Assembly (NCBI RefSeq): GCF_001629705.1 | Contig: NZ_CP015378.1 | Location: 3,658,001 to 3,722,000 of the forward strand | DNA: 64,000 nucleotides | Direction: 5' to 3' | Source: Fictibacillus phosphorivorans | GTDB taxonomy: Bacteria > Bacillota > Bacilli > Bacillales > Fictibacillaceae | Part shown: one piece after another, positions 1-8,004 of the stretch | Position numbering within the stretch: position 1 is the first letter of the stretch | Layout: each line of letters begins with the position of its first letter | Notes under the pieces: model-generated | What the model was told of the DNA's origin: nothing | The model's database searches: none | The model's input: only the letters and a program-made list of their open reading frames with translations | Program-made: the position numbers and the translations under genes

Positions 1-417
1 GTGTTCCAGTTAGCTGCCGGAAACATTGGTTATAAAATGTTCGGTGTCGTTATGTGGGCCGCTGCCATCACATCTGTTGTTGGTGCAGCATATACGTCGG
101 TTTCATTCATCCGTACATTCAGTGCAACATTGGAGAAATACCACAAATGGATCATCATCGGTTTTATCGCTATTTCAACCGTGGTCTTCGCACTCGTTGG
201 AAAACCAGTAGCCATTTTAATTCTTGTAGGTGCGTTAAACGGACTCATTCTTCCAATCTCACTCGGCGTGATGTTGATTGCAGCATACAAGCCTAAGATT
301 GTTGGAGATTACAAGCATCCGATGTGGATGACGGTTTTTGGCGTCGTGATCGTTCTTATGATGGCAGCGATGAGTGTGTATACGATGTACACAGAAGTTC
401 CGAAACTTTTCGCTTAA
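1..417 (+). CDS. ycsG: YcsG-like NRAMP-family transporter, C-terminal part (5' end outside window)
   Basis: Partial gene: the frame is open from base 1, so the GTG there is probably an internal valine codon. The 138 residues contain about four hydrophobic segments (near 12-30, 48-65, 68-93, 105-130), as in the end of an NRAMP-like divalent-cation or proton-coupled carrier. The identification rests mainly on context: in B. subtilis ycsG directly precedes ycsI, and a ycsI homologue follows here 25 bp downstream with its own ribosome site. Substrate is unknown. The pairing with the 5-oxoproline genes suggests a role in uptake linked to that pathway, which is inference. Confidence 0.7.
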   Translation: MFQLAAGNIGYKMFGVVMWAAAITSVVGAAYTSVSFIRTFSATLEKYHKWIIIGFIAISTVVFALVGKPVAILILVGALNGLILPISLGVMLIAAYKPKIVGDYKHPMWMTVFGVVIVLMMAAMSVYTMYTEVPKLFA

Positions 418-442
418 CTACTTATAAAAAGGGGAGCTTGTA

Positions 443-1234
443 ATGAACGCACTAGACCGTTTAACTCCAGTTGAAGCCCGTGATCTAATACGCCGCGGTG
501 AGTGGAGAAAGCCAACAAGTGGACTCTCAAACGGCTTTACGCAAGGAAATCTTGTGGTGTTACCGAAAGATCTAGCGTTTGAGTTTCTCCTGTTCTGTCA
601 GCGAAACCCGAAGCCTTGTCCGGTGCTAGATGTAACGGAGCCTGGTTCCGCCGTTCCTGCCCTTGTTGCACCAGGTGCCGATCTACGCGTCGACATACCG
701 AAGTATAACATTTATCGTCACGGTGAGCTTGTTGAAGAATGTACCGATATTACTTCGCTATGGAATGAAGACATGGTCGGTTTCCTGCTCGGCTGCAGCT
801 TTACGTTTGAACATGCGTTGATGAACAATGGAATTCCTGTTCGTCACATCGAGCGAGGATGCAACGTTCCGATGTTTAAAACAAACATCGACTGTGTAAA
901 GGCAGGCCGTTTCGAAGGTCCGATGGTCGTGAGCATGCGTCCTGTTCCTGAAAAAGACGTCGTTCGAGCCGTTCAAGTCACAAGCCGATTCCCTTCCGTT
1001 CACGGAGCGCCGGTTCATATCGGGAATCCCGAAGCGATCGGGGTTTCTGATCTCTATCAACCAGATTTCGGTGACCCTGTTCAGATTCATGACGGTGAAG
1101 TTCCTGTGTTTTGGGCATGCGGAGTAACGCCTCAAGCCGTCGCGATGCATGTGAAACCTGAGATCATGATCACGCACGCTCCCGGGCATATGTTCATTAC
1201 GGATGTTCGTGATGAAAAGTATGGGGTTTTGTAA
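443..1234 (+). CDS. ycsI: YcsI family putative hydro-lyase (DUF1445)
   Basis: 263 residues, the normal length for the YcsI/DUF1445 family, cytosolic, no signal or membrane segment. Family-like stretches include the N-terminal PVEARDLIRRGEW and the C-terminal THAPGHMFITD. The ATG is preceded by AAAGGGGAGC at good spacing. The family is annotated as putative hydro-lyase (D-glutamate cyclase-like in eukaryotes) and in B. subtilis is encoded in the ycsFGI-kip cluster around 5-oxoprolinase. Here it follows ycsG, but kipI/kipA homologues do not follow and the pxpA homologue lies 23 kb away. A rho-independent terminator comes right after it. Exact substrate is not established from sequence. Confidence 0.85.
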   Translation: MNALDRLTPVEARDLIRRGEWRKPTSGLSNGFTQGNLVVLPKDLAFEFLLFCQRNPKPCPVLDVTEPGSAVPALVAPGADLRVDIPKYNIYRHGELVEECTDITSLWNEDMVGFLLGCSFTFEHALMNNGIPVRHIERGCNVPMFKTNIDCVKAGRFEGPMVVSMRPVPEKDVVRAVQVTSRFPSVHGAPVHIGNPEAIGVSDLYQPDFGDPVQIHDGEVPVFWACGVTPQAVAMHVKPEIMITHAPGHMFITDVRDEKYGVL

Positions 1235-1256
1235 GGCGAGATAGTTAAATGAGGAG

Positions 1257-1290
1257 AGAATCTACTTTGGTAGATTCTTTTTTCTTTTTT
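1257..1290 (+). terminator. Rho-independent terminator after ycsI
   Basis: AGAATCTAC / GTAGATTCT form a perfect 9-bp stem with a TTTG loop, followed by TTTTTTC and more T. Confidence 0.9.
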
Positions 1291-1299
1291 AGAGAGCTT

Positions 1300-1490
1300 T
1301 TTTAGGTGTGAGGATGACTATTTGGGTACAAATGTTGTTCTTAGCGGTGGTGACGAGCGTTTTATCGGTGAAAAAGTAGCGATCATAGGTGCTCGCAGCT
1401 ACGTTACCGGTGAATACGTTGCGTTTACAGGTGGAAACAAGCACATTAGCGGTGAACGTGTAACAAATATAAAAACACGTACCGTAAAAT
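1300..1490 (+). repeat. Array A: six-unit 21-bp-period keyword array with conserved tail
   Basis: Between the convergent ycsI and scrK. Keywords (TTAGCGGTG, TTATCGGTG, TCATAGGTG, TTACCGGTG, TTACAGGTG, TTAGCGGTG) start at exactly 1341, 1362, 1383, 1404, 1425 and 1446. Two weaker GGT-containing units lie upstream near 1300-1330. The 12 bases between keywords are not conserved. The last keyword runs into a tail (1451-1489) beginning GAACGTGTAACAA and ending ACACGTACCGTAAAA, with ACGTGT/ACACGT as an inverted repeat around an AT-rich loop. The same tail recurs in arrays B, C, D and E. The frame happens to be open and reads as heptapeptides ending in SGERVTNIK, but coding is unlikely because array D has an in-frame stop. 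Confidence 0.9.
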
Positions 1491-1507
1491 CCACCATTCT
1501 TCACATC

Positions 1508-1548
1508 AAAAAAGGCAGTCAAAAGTATATCTACTTTTATAGACCGCC
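1508..1548 (-). terminator. Terminator of the scr operon
   Basis: On the minus strand GGCGGTC and AAAAGTA pair with TACTTTT and GACTGCC (one G-U), then TTTTTT. Confidence 0.85.
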
Positions 1549-1559
1549 TCTCGCCTTGC

Positions 1560-2531
1560 TTAACCCCTACCCATTAGTTCCAGTACTTGTGTCTTATTCG
1601 GCAATGCTGAGATCGCACCTTTCCCACTTGCCGTTAATGCACCGCTTGCATTCGCAAACTTCAAAATGTCTTCATGGTGCTCTTGGAGTACGATTAATAA
1701 ATTATCAAGTGTAGCTTCAGCCTCTAGCAGTTTAAACAAAAATCCACCAATAAACGCATCACCTGCACCCGTTGTATCCTGAACTTCAATCTTGTACCCT
1801 GCTGATTCCCACTTTGCATCTCTGACGTAAAGGTCAGCTCCTGCTGCACCCTTCGTATACACAATTACTTGCACATCACCTACAAATAATGAATCAATGG
1901 CTTTATCCACATCATGAATTCCTGTGATGAATTCCAGCTCCTCATCGGACACTTTCACAATATGTGCGTGCGGTAAAAACTCATGAATCGCATTCCGGCA
2001 ATCTGTCGGACTCTCCCATAGCGGCAGTCTTACGTTCGGATCAAAGCTCACGAGTCCACCTTTTTTCTTCATAAACTGAACCGCTGTCCGATGTGCCTCT
2101 TTCATCGGACTCTCCACAAGATCCACGGAGCAGAAATGAAGGATGTCTCCTTCACTAAACCACTTCTCATCGATCTCTTCTTTACTTAAAAGCAGATCAG
2201 CAGAAGGTTTTCGGTAAAAGGAGAAATCACGCTCACCGTTTTCTTTTAATGATACAAAAGCAAGCCCTGTATTCGCTTCTTTCGTGCGAGAGATCTTATT
2301 CGTCTCTACCCCTGCATTCGTAAGCTGTTCGATAAGAAAATCACCAAAGGCATCGTCTCCAAGTTTTGTGATCATCGATGATTCTAGACCAAATTTCGCA
2401 ACCGCAGCTGCAACATTGGCTGGAGCCCCACCAGGAGCACGTTCGAACGAAACGACATCTTTTAAGGCCACACCATTTTGTTCTGGAATAAAATCGATTA
2501 GTACTTCGCCGATTGAAAATAGTTTTGACAT
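1560..2531 (-). CDS. scrK: Fructokinase (PfkB family)
   Basis: 323 residues, typical for bacterial ScrK. It phosphorylates fructose released from sucrose 6-phosphate to fructose 6-phosphate in the cytosol. The PfkB signature is complete: N-terminal APGGAPANVAAAVAKFG binds sugar, and DTTGAGDAFIGG near residue 250 carries the catalytic Asp and the anion-hole glycines. It is the third gene of the scrA-scrB-scrK operon. Its start lies 15 bp after the scrB stop, with AAGGGTGAG as ribosome site. The terminator at 1508-1548 closes the operon. Substrate specificity for fructose is inferred from the operon; the fold alone would also fit other PfkB sugar kinases. Confidence 0.92.
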   Translation of the reverse strand: MSKLFSIGEVLIDFIPEQNGVALKDVVSFERAPGGAPANVAAAVAKFGLESSMITKLGDDAFGDFLIEQLTNAGVETNKISRTKEANTGLAFVSLKENGERDFSFYRKPSADLLLSKEEIDEKWFSEGDILHFCSVDLVESPMKEAHRTAVQFMKKKGGLVSFDPNVRLPLWESPTDCRNAIHEFLPHAHIVKVSDEELEFITGIHDVDKAIDSLFVGDVQVIVYTKGAAGADLYVRDAKWESAGYKIEVQDTTGAGDAFIGGFLFKLLEAEATLDNLLIVLQEHHEDILKFANASGALTASGKGAISALPNKTQVLELMGRG

Positions 2532-2546
2532 ACTCTCACCCTTACC

Positions 2547-4037
2547 TTAAACCGTGATTCCTTGAGATAGCTCGTGTTTCGTATAACAACCCCTCAACTT
2601 ATCATCACTGAACACTTTGATTCCTTTTGATTCTTTTTTAGGGAACACTCTTGTCGTAAATACAACTTCTCCATCATTGATAAAAATTTCTGCTATGCTG
2701 TGATCAACAAACACGCGGACCTTGACTAAATCGCTAATCGCAAGCTCTGAACTTCGAACAAATCCAAAATCGCCGCCAAATGCTGCATCAAATTTTTCAC
2801 GGTTCACAGAGACGGTTTGTTTTTCTCGGTCAAACGCTAGAACTAGACCTTCCGTTTCTGATGCAAACAATTCTACGCCAAACTGGTTCGCTTCTAAATC
2901 GTTAAGTTCAAGCTCCAACTCGTATTGATCTGACGCATTCTGTATCTCAACAGCTCCCTCCACAATCTCCATCTCAGAGGATTCCGATCGTACCCTTAAC
3001 TGTTTTAACTCTTCAGCTGGTTTTTGACGAAGCTTACCATCCACAACCTCGAGCTCACGTGGAATTGAAAGGCAATGCGCCCACTTTTCCTTGTCTGTCG
3101 GGTACTCGACCTCCCCCATTCCAGCCCATGCGAATAGAAGACGTTCATTATTTTTTCCTGCAAACGATTGTGGTGCGTAAAAGTCAAAACCTTTATCCAG
3201 TTCGTGATATGTTTCTACCTCAAATGTAAGTCTCTCAATATCTAACTTTCCGATAACAGAAATCACATTATATAGATTATGATAGTTATGACCATCAGCA
3301 TCTAAGCCTTGCGGAGAAACAATGAGTACATCTTTCCCGCTAACATCGAAGTAATCAGGACACTCTAGCATATACACAGAATTCGGCAGATCTAACGCTA
3401 GCTTCAGTTCACCTTTAAAACGCCAATCCACTGCATTTTCAGATTCATAGACAATGAGGGCACCTGTCTGGTCAGTGCGCTGTGCACCTAACAACATGTA
3501 ATAGCGTCCGTCTTTTTCAAAAACCTTCGGATCCCGAACATGTCCCGTATACCCTTCTGGAACACCTTCGATCACGGGGTTGTTAGCATATTTCGTAATC
3601 GTGCCGTCTTTCTCCATGATCGCCAAGCACTGGTTAGCCGATCTCTCTTCTGCACTATATTTGATGTTGCCTGTGTAGTACATATACAGCTTTCCATCCA
3701 CTTCAAGGGACGCTCCTGAATACGCACCATGTGATTCATAATCCTCTACCGGAACAAGTGCTACCGGCTGCCTTTCCCAGTTCACGAGATCACTCGATTT
3801 CACATACGCCCAGTGCTTCATGCCGTGCATAGCATCGAACGGATACCACTGGTAGAACACATGAAACTCGCCGTTAAAATACGCAAGACCGTTCGGGTCG
3901 TTAATCAATCCGAACTGAGGATGTATATGATAAGCTGGCTTCCATAGGGAATTAGCCGACATCCCTTTTAAACTTTCCAATTCATTTTCTTTCGCTTCCA
4001 AGATTGTTCTATATTTTGGTTCCATATATTTTGCCAT
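2547..4037 (-). CDS. scrB: Sucrose-6-phosphate hydrolase (GH32)
   Basis: 496 residues, usual for cytosolic ScrB/SacA. It cleaves sucrose 6-phosphate delivered by the PTS into glucose 6-phosphate and fructose. GH32 signatures are all present: INDPNGLAYF near residue 45 (nucleophile Asp), GHVRDPKVF near 165 (transition-state Asp), and LECPDYF near 223 (acid/base Glu). The C-terminal part is the beta-sandwich domain of GH32 enzymes. No signal peptide, so intracellular. The ATG has GGAGAGG 8 bp upstream. It lies 61 bp downstream of scrA and is co-transcribed with scrK. B. subtilis would call this sacA. Confidence 0.95.
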   Translation of the reverse strand: MAKYMEPKYRTILEAKENELESLKGMSANSLWKPAYHIHPQFGLINDPNGLAYFNGEFHVFYQWYPFDAMHGMKHWAYVKSSDLVNWERQPVALVPVEDYESHGAYSGASLEVDGKLYMYYTGNIKYSAEERSANQCLAIMEKDGTITKYANNPVIEGVPEGYTGHVRDPKVFEKDGRYYMLLGAQRTDQTGALIVYESENAVDWRFKGELKLALDLPNSVYMLECPDYFDVSGKDVLIVSPQGLDADGHNYHNLYNVISVIGKLDIERLTFEVETYHELDKGFDFYAPQSFAGKNNERLLFAWAGMGEVEYPTDKEKWAHCLSIPRELEVVDGKLRQKPAEELKQLRVRSESSEMEIVEGAVEIQNASDQYELELELNDLEANQFGVELFASETEGLVLAFDREKQTVSVNREKFDAAFGGDFGFVRSSELAISDLVKVRVFVDHSIAEIFINDGEVVFTTRVFPKKESKGIKVFSDDKLRGCYTKHELSQGITV

Positions 4038-4098
4038 AATGAGTCCTCTCCTGCGTAAAAATAGCGATGAGAGGAATTTCTCCCTCTCATCCTTGAGA

Positions 4099-5535
4099 TT
4101 AATCCATGTTTGGTTTTCTTACCTTTAAATAAATGATCGTTAGAATCGCTCCGACTGCGAGTGCTAAAAGGTTTGCCGCTACATAGTGAAGATGTCCACT
4201 GTCTTTTGCAGCGATGATCGCAAATCCAGGTATAGCGGTAGCACCAAAACCAAGAGCATTAATGCCTGATAAGTAGACGTAAGCTCCGCCGATCGCGCCA
4301 CCGATACTTCCCATGATCAGAGGAAACTTATATTTAACGTTTACTCCGAACAGAGCTGGCTCTGAGATCCCAAACAACGTTGAACCGAACGCAGAAACAC
4401 CGATCTGTCTCGCTTTTTCACTTTTCCACATCGCTAGCGTGTAACCGAGAACAGCTCCACCCTGGCCCATCAACGCAACAGACATTAATGGCATTATGAA
4501 ATTCGAACCTGTATCCGCGATCAATTGAGCTTCAACAGCTCCAATGACATGATGAAGACCTGTGATCACGATGATCTGCTGAACACCTGCAAACAGCATG
4601 AAACCAACAATACCCAGATTATCAACAGACCACATCAGCCCGTTTGTAATTCCATCTGACAGCAAGCGGCCTAATGGGCCCACCGCTGAAAACAATAGAA
4701 ACCCTGATACCACAATCGTTAAGAACGGTGCCAAGAAAAGTTTAATCATATCAGGAACTTTTCGGCTAAAGAATTTATCCAGCTTCGCAATAACAAATCC
4801 CATCATCAAGGCGATGATAATACCGCCTTGGAAAGCAACAAGTGACACCTTTAAACCAAATAAGCTGATTATTTCCGGTTTAACCGTCCCGTTTCCAACG
4901 GCATAAGCATTGGCAAGTTCCGGATGAAGCATGATCGCGCCAAGCACAAGACCAAGTACAGGATTCCCACCGAACCGTTTTGTTGCTGAATAAACAACGA
5001 GCAGCGGTAAAATCGTGAAAATACCAGTAGACATGATTGAGATGAAACGGTTAAATCCTTCGATGGCCGGATACATCTCTACAACAGATTTCGGACCAAA
5101 GATTCCTTTTTGGCTTAACAGCCCTGTAACACCCATTAAGAGTGCAGCCGCAAGCAAGCCAGGGATAATTTCGACGAATACATCAGACAGTGCTTTAATT
5201 CCTCTTTGGAACGCATTTTGTTTTTGAGCAGATTGTTCTTTTACATCGCCAAGTGACATTCCAGAAATGCCAGCTTCCTCCGTAAATACGGCATAAACGT
5301 CATTGACCGTTCCTGCTCCAATGATGATCTGCAGCTGATCGCCAGCTACAAACGATCCTTTCACATGGTCAAGTTCACCGATAGCTTTCGTGTCAGCCAG
5401 CGAGTTATCTTTAAGTACAAGCCGCAGTCTTGTTGCACAATGAGCTGCGCCTTGAATATTTTCTTTTCCGCCTATCAATGTGATCATTTCCTTAACGGTA
5501 GGCAGGTATTTTGATTTTATATTTGAATCAGCCAT
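4099..5535 (-). CDS. scrA: Sucrose-specific PTS EIIBC component
   Basis: 478 residues from the ATG chosen because GGGGAGG lies just upstream; an upstream in-frame ATG at 5577 would overlap the operator. It imports sucrose with phosphorylation at glucose C6. The EIIB domain is N-terminal (residues 1-85), with phospho-Cys in AAHCATRLRL. A linker leads to EIIC with about ten membrane segments and the TGLHHVIGAVEAQ region. There is no EIIA domain, so it must borrow EIIA from another PTS protein, as B. subtilis SacP does. First gene of the operon, preceded by two GGAACCGGTTCC operators for the divergently organised LacI regulator. Confidence 0.94.
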   Translation of the reverse strand: MADSNIKSKYLPTVKEMITLIGGKENIQGAAHCATRLRLVLKDNSLADTKAIGELDHVKGSFVAGDQLQIIIGAGTVNDVYAVFTEEAGISGMSLGDVKEQSAQKQNAFQRGIKALSDVFVEIIPGLLAAALLMGVTGLLSQKGIFGPKSVVEMYPAIEGFNRFISIMSTGIFTILPLLVVYSATKRFGGNPVLGLVLGAIMLHPELANAYAVGNGTVKPEIISLFGLKVSLVAFQGGIIIALMMGFVIAKLDKFFSRKVPDMIKLFLAPFLTIVVSGFLLFSAVGPLGRLLSDGITNGLMWSVDNLGIVGFMLFAGVQQIIVITGLHHVIGAVEAQLIADTGSNFIMPLMSVALMGQGGAVLGYTLAMWKSEKARQIGVSAFGSTLFGISEPALFGVNVKYKFPLIMGSIGGAIGGAYVYLSGINALGFGATAIPGFAIIAAKDSGHLHYVAANLLALAVGAILTIIYLKVRKPNMD

Positions 5536-5563
5536 CGTTTGTTCCTCCCCTAGAAACATTTCC

Positions 5564-5575
5564 GGAACCGGTTCC
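5564..5575. promoter_or_regulatory. Operator O1 of the scr operon (LacI family)
   Basis: Perfect palindrome GGAACCGGTTCC, 29 bp before the scrA start and close to the ribosome site. This is the form expected for a ScrR/SacR-type LacI regulator. Confidence 0.85.
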
Positions 5576-5627
5576 AATTTAAGATAAAAAAATTTCCGCT
5601 GTTCCCATTAAAGGTAATACCCGAATG

Positions 5628-5639
5628 GGAACCGGTTCC
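5628..5639. promoter_or_regulatory. Operator O2 of the scr operon (LacI family)
   Basis: Second identical 12-bp palindrome GGAACCGGTTCC, 64 bp from O1 centre to centre. Two operators in phase suggest looping or flanking of the promoter. Confidence 0.85.
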
Positions 5640-5657
5640 ACAAACCTATAATAAAAT

Positions 5658-5701
5658 AGCTGATAACATTTTGCAACCCTTTTCTGAAAACGTTATCAGC
5701 T
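5658..5701 (-). terminator. Terminator of scrR
   Basis: AGCTGATAACGTTTT pairs with AAAATGTTATCAGCT (one G-U), followed on the minus strand by ATTTTATTATA. The stop codon of scrR lies at the foot of the stem. Confidence 0.75.
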
Positions 5702-6684
5702 TATATTTTTTTCACACTTTCTCCTTCAATAAAATGAAATCCGGAGACCTGCAGTTTCTGTACTTCTTCACCTTCAGTCATGTTGATGATTGTTTTTGCA
5801 GCTTGAATACCCGTCTGTTCATTTTTAAAACGAATCGTGGTTAGTGTTGGATGAATGACTTCTGAAATGTTATACCCTCCAAAACCAGCCAGTGAATAAT
5901 CATCAGGGACTTTTTTTCCGAGTTTCGAGATCGTCTTCATCGCTCCAAATGCGATCGTATCTGTTGCACAAATGATTGCTGTAGGTGTTGAAGTTCCAAG
6001 TGCTTTTTTTGTAACTTCAGAAGCGTTATGTAGATCGAACTGTGAGATGTATGTATGAACTTCTGTGATTCCTGCTTGTGCAAGTCCATCCAAAACGCCC
6101 TGCTTACGCTTCTGTCCAACGGCTACATCACTTTCGGTTACGCCTAGATAGACAATCGATCGATGGCCTTGAGTTGCCATGTATTGTCCCATTGCAAAAC
6201 CAGCTTGATAATCGTCATTTATGATGCAGTTAAACGCATCCACTTCCTGCGCAACAACGAGTACCGGAATACGAATGGACTGTATAGTTTGGTAATGCTT
6301 ATCTGTAATACCCGTAGAAATAAGGATAATGCCGTCCACTTTTTGACGCGAAAGATTGATCAAGCTTTCAATTTCTCGATCTACATGCTTGCTCGTGCTG
6401 ATGATGAGCGTCGTATATTCTCGCTTTCGTAGCTCTTCATCAATCGCCATCAAGACAGTAGATGTTACATACGAATCTAAAGTAGGAGCGATCACACCAA
6501 TAAAATTTGTTTTCTTCGCTTTCAAGCTTTGAGCGAATGAGTTCGGTTCATAATTGTTTTCTTCGATGACTTTTCGAATTTTCGCTTTCGTTGTTTCACT
6601 AACATTGCCGCCGTTTAGATAACGAGAAACAGTACTTTTGGCAACGCCTGCGAGCTTCGCTATATCCTTGATCGTTATATTCAT
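5701..6684 (-). CDS. scrR: LacI-family sucrose operon repressor
   Basis: 327 residues from ATG 6684, which has AGTAGGTG at proper distance; the in-frame GTG at 6693 would overlap that site. The N-terminal LacI HTH is classic (MNITIKDIAKLAGVAKSTVS, then RYLNGG hinge lead-in). A periplasmic-binding-protein-like sensor domain fills residues 60-320. It lies upstream of scrA in the same orientation, and the two GGAACCGGTTCC palindromes lie in the gap, so it is the likely repressor of scrABK, relieved by sucrose 6-phosphate or fructose. Assignment of ligand is inference from context. Alternative names are sacR and scrR. Confidence 0.9.
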   Translation of the reverse strand: MNITIKDIAKLAGVAKSTVSRYLNGGNVSETTKAKIRKVIEENNYEPNSFAQSLKAKKTNFIGVIAPTLDSYVTSTVLMAIDEELRKREYTTLIISTSKHVDREIESLINLSRQKVDGIILISTGITDKHYQTIQSIRIPVLVVAQEVDAFNCIINDDYQAGFAMGQYMATQGHRSIVYLGVTESDVAVGQKRKQGVLDGLAQAGITEVHTYISQFDLHNASEVTKKALGTSTPTAIICATDTIAFGAMKTISKLGKKVPDDYSLAGFGGYNISEVIHPTLTTIRFKNEQTGIQAAKTIINMTEGEEVQKLQVSGFHFIEGESVKKI

Positions 6685-6756
6685 GTCATTCACCTACTTT
6701 TTTAAAACTGCTTGATGGTTACCATTATAGTATATGGATAGAGTTGTTTAAAGATA

Positions 6757-6788
6757 AGAAAAAAGACTGACCCTCCAAGAGGTCAGCC
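6757..6788 (-). terminator. Terminator of the yihY-family gene
   Basis: GGCTGACC / GGTCAGTC stem with an 8-nt loop, then TTTTTTCTT on the minus strand. Confidence 0.9.
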
Positions 6789-6796
6789 TTTATTAT

Positions 6797-7600
6797 TTAT
6801 TTACTTGGGTGCACCACGGTATTCAGCAATCCACCTAAGATGATGATCATCGCTGACAGGTAGAACCACAGCATCAGAACGACAAGACCTGCAACTTGGC
6901 CGTACAGCGCGGAATAGTTGCTTCCACTCACGTACGTAGCAAAGCCCATCGAAACGAGCTGCCAGCCGATTGTCGCAAAGAACGCACCCGGAAGTACTTT
7001 TTTAAATCCAAGCTTGATGCTCGGCGCAAAGGAATACAGCATGATGAAAAATAACAGCAGAAACACTGTTCCTATTCCCCACTGCACGATGATCCATAGC
7101 TTTTGAAAAGCAAGGTTCGAAAAGATGCCTTCCAAATACACCCGTAGGATTTTTTCAAACAACGGAACAAATACCGAAAACAGGACCGCGAGCATGAACC
7201 CAACGGTTAACAACAGACTTTCTAAAATCTGTTTTAGCATGTTCTCATTATTCCTTACTTGGTACGCATCGTTCATGATACGCTTCATACTTTGAAAACC
7301 CATCGACGAAAGCCACAATGTGACGATCAAACTGAACGATAACAGGTTTCCTTCTTGTCTCATAACGGTATAGGATAATGTCTTATCAATTAGATTGTAT
7401 GTGCTCTCTGGCGCATACGGCTGGACTAGCTCTAAGATATTTTCTTCTCTTAGTGGTAAATATGTTAGTAATGAATAGATAACGAGCAAAAATGGAAAGA
7501 CAGACATTAAAAAATAATAGGCCATCTGTGCCGATAAATCGTACACCCTTAAATTGAGAAATCGGTCACCTAGCTGTTTTAACACTTTAACGATATTCAT
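6797..7600 (-). CDS. YihY/virulence factor BrkB family membrane protein
   Basis: 267 residues with about six membrane segments, the usual UPF0761/YihY length. The family was once mislabelled ribonuclease BN. The stretches LSAQMAYYFLMSVFPFLLVI near the N-terminus and YGQVAGLVVLMLWFYLSAMIIILGG near the C-terminus (shown in part here as AGLVVLMLWFYLS) are the family core. Function is unknown; a role in envelope or transport has been suggested for relatives. Single-gene unit with its own terminator. The long upstream gap carries array F. Confidence 0.88.
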   Translation of the reverse strand: MNIVKVLKQLGDRFLNLRVYDLSAQMAYYFLMSVFPFLLVIYSLLTYLPLREENILELVQPYAPESTYNLIDKTLSYTVMRQEGNLLSFSLIVTLWLSSMGFQSMKRIMNDAYQVRNNENMLKQILESLLLTVGFMLAVLFSVFVPLFEKILRVYLEGIFSNLAFQKLWIIVQWGIGTVFLLLFFIMLYSFAPSIKLGFKKVLPGAFFATIGWQLVSMGFATYVSGSNYSALYGQVAGLVVLMLWFYLSAMIIILGGLLNTVVHPSK

Positions 7601-7775
7601 GTTGCAACACCTCTTTAGTTAAGCCAGTCCATAAAAACAGTAATATAATATATACGCTAAAAGTAGTCAAATCAGATCACTTTTTTGTAAAAAAAAGTTT
7701 CATTTGTTGAAATTTTCGAGTTCTGGCTTGTTTAAAAGTGTTTGATTAAATAACTAAAAAGAACGAAACATCATC

Positions 7776-7950
7776 TTTGGGTCGTCACGAAACTTCTATG
7801 GGTCTCAATGATATTTCTATGGGTCGAATTTAACATCCTATGGGTCTTAATAGAGTTTCTATGAGTCAAACCTAAATTGTATGAGTCTTCGTTCATACTC
7901 TATGGGTCATCCACACGTTTCTATAAGTCATCATTCCTGCCCTCAAGTCC
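7776..7950. repeat. Array F: TATGGGTC keyword array, 21-bp period
   Basis: Keywords TTTGGGTC, TATGGGTC (three times), TATGAGTC (twice), TATGGGTC, TATAAGTC and a decayed TCAAGTCC start at 7776, 7797, 7818, 7839, 7860, 7880, 7901, 7922 and 7943. All steps are 21 bp except one of 20. The 13 bp after each keyword vary but often end in TTTC. Both strands contain stops in all frames across the array, so it is not coding. The conserved tail of arrays A-E was not found. The remaining part of this gap (7601-7775) shows nothing recognisable. Confidence 0.88.
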
Positions 7951-8004
7951 CATCAATCACAAAAAAAAATGCCCCTCATAAGCATGAGAGACATCTTTAA
8001 ATAT

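Noticed and set aside
1341..1489. CRISPR array
   Set aside because: Repeats are only 8-9 bp and imperfect, spacers about 12 bp; no cas genes in the window.
1322..1714. 130-residue frame through array A, and similar frames through arrays B and C, with heptapeptide repeats
   Set aside because: Open only because the array period is 21 bp; no ribosome site, the frame runs into the convergent scrK gene, and array D carries an in-frame stop.
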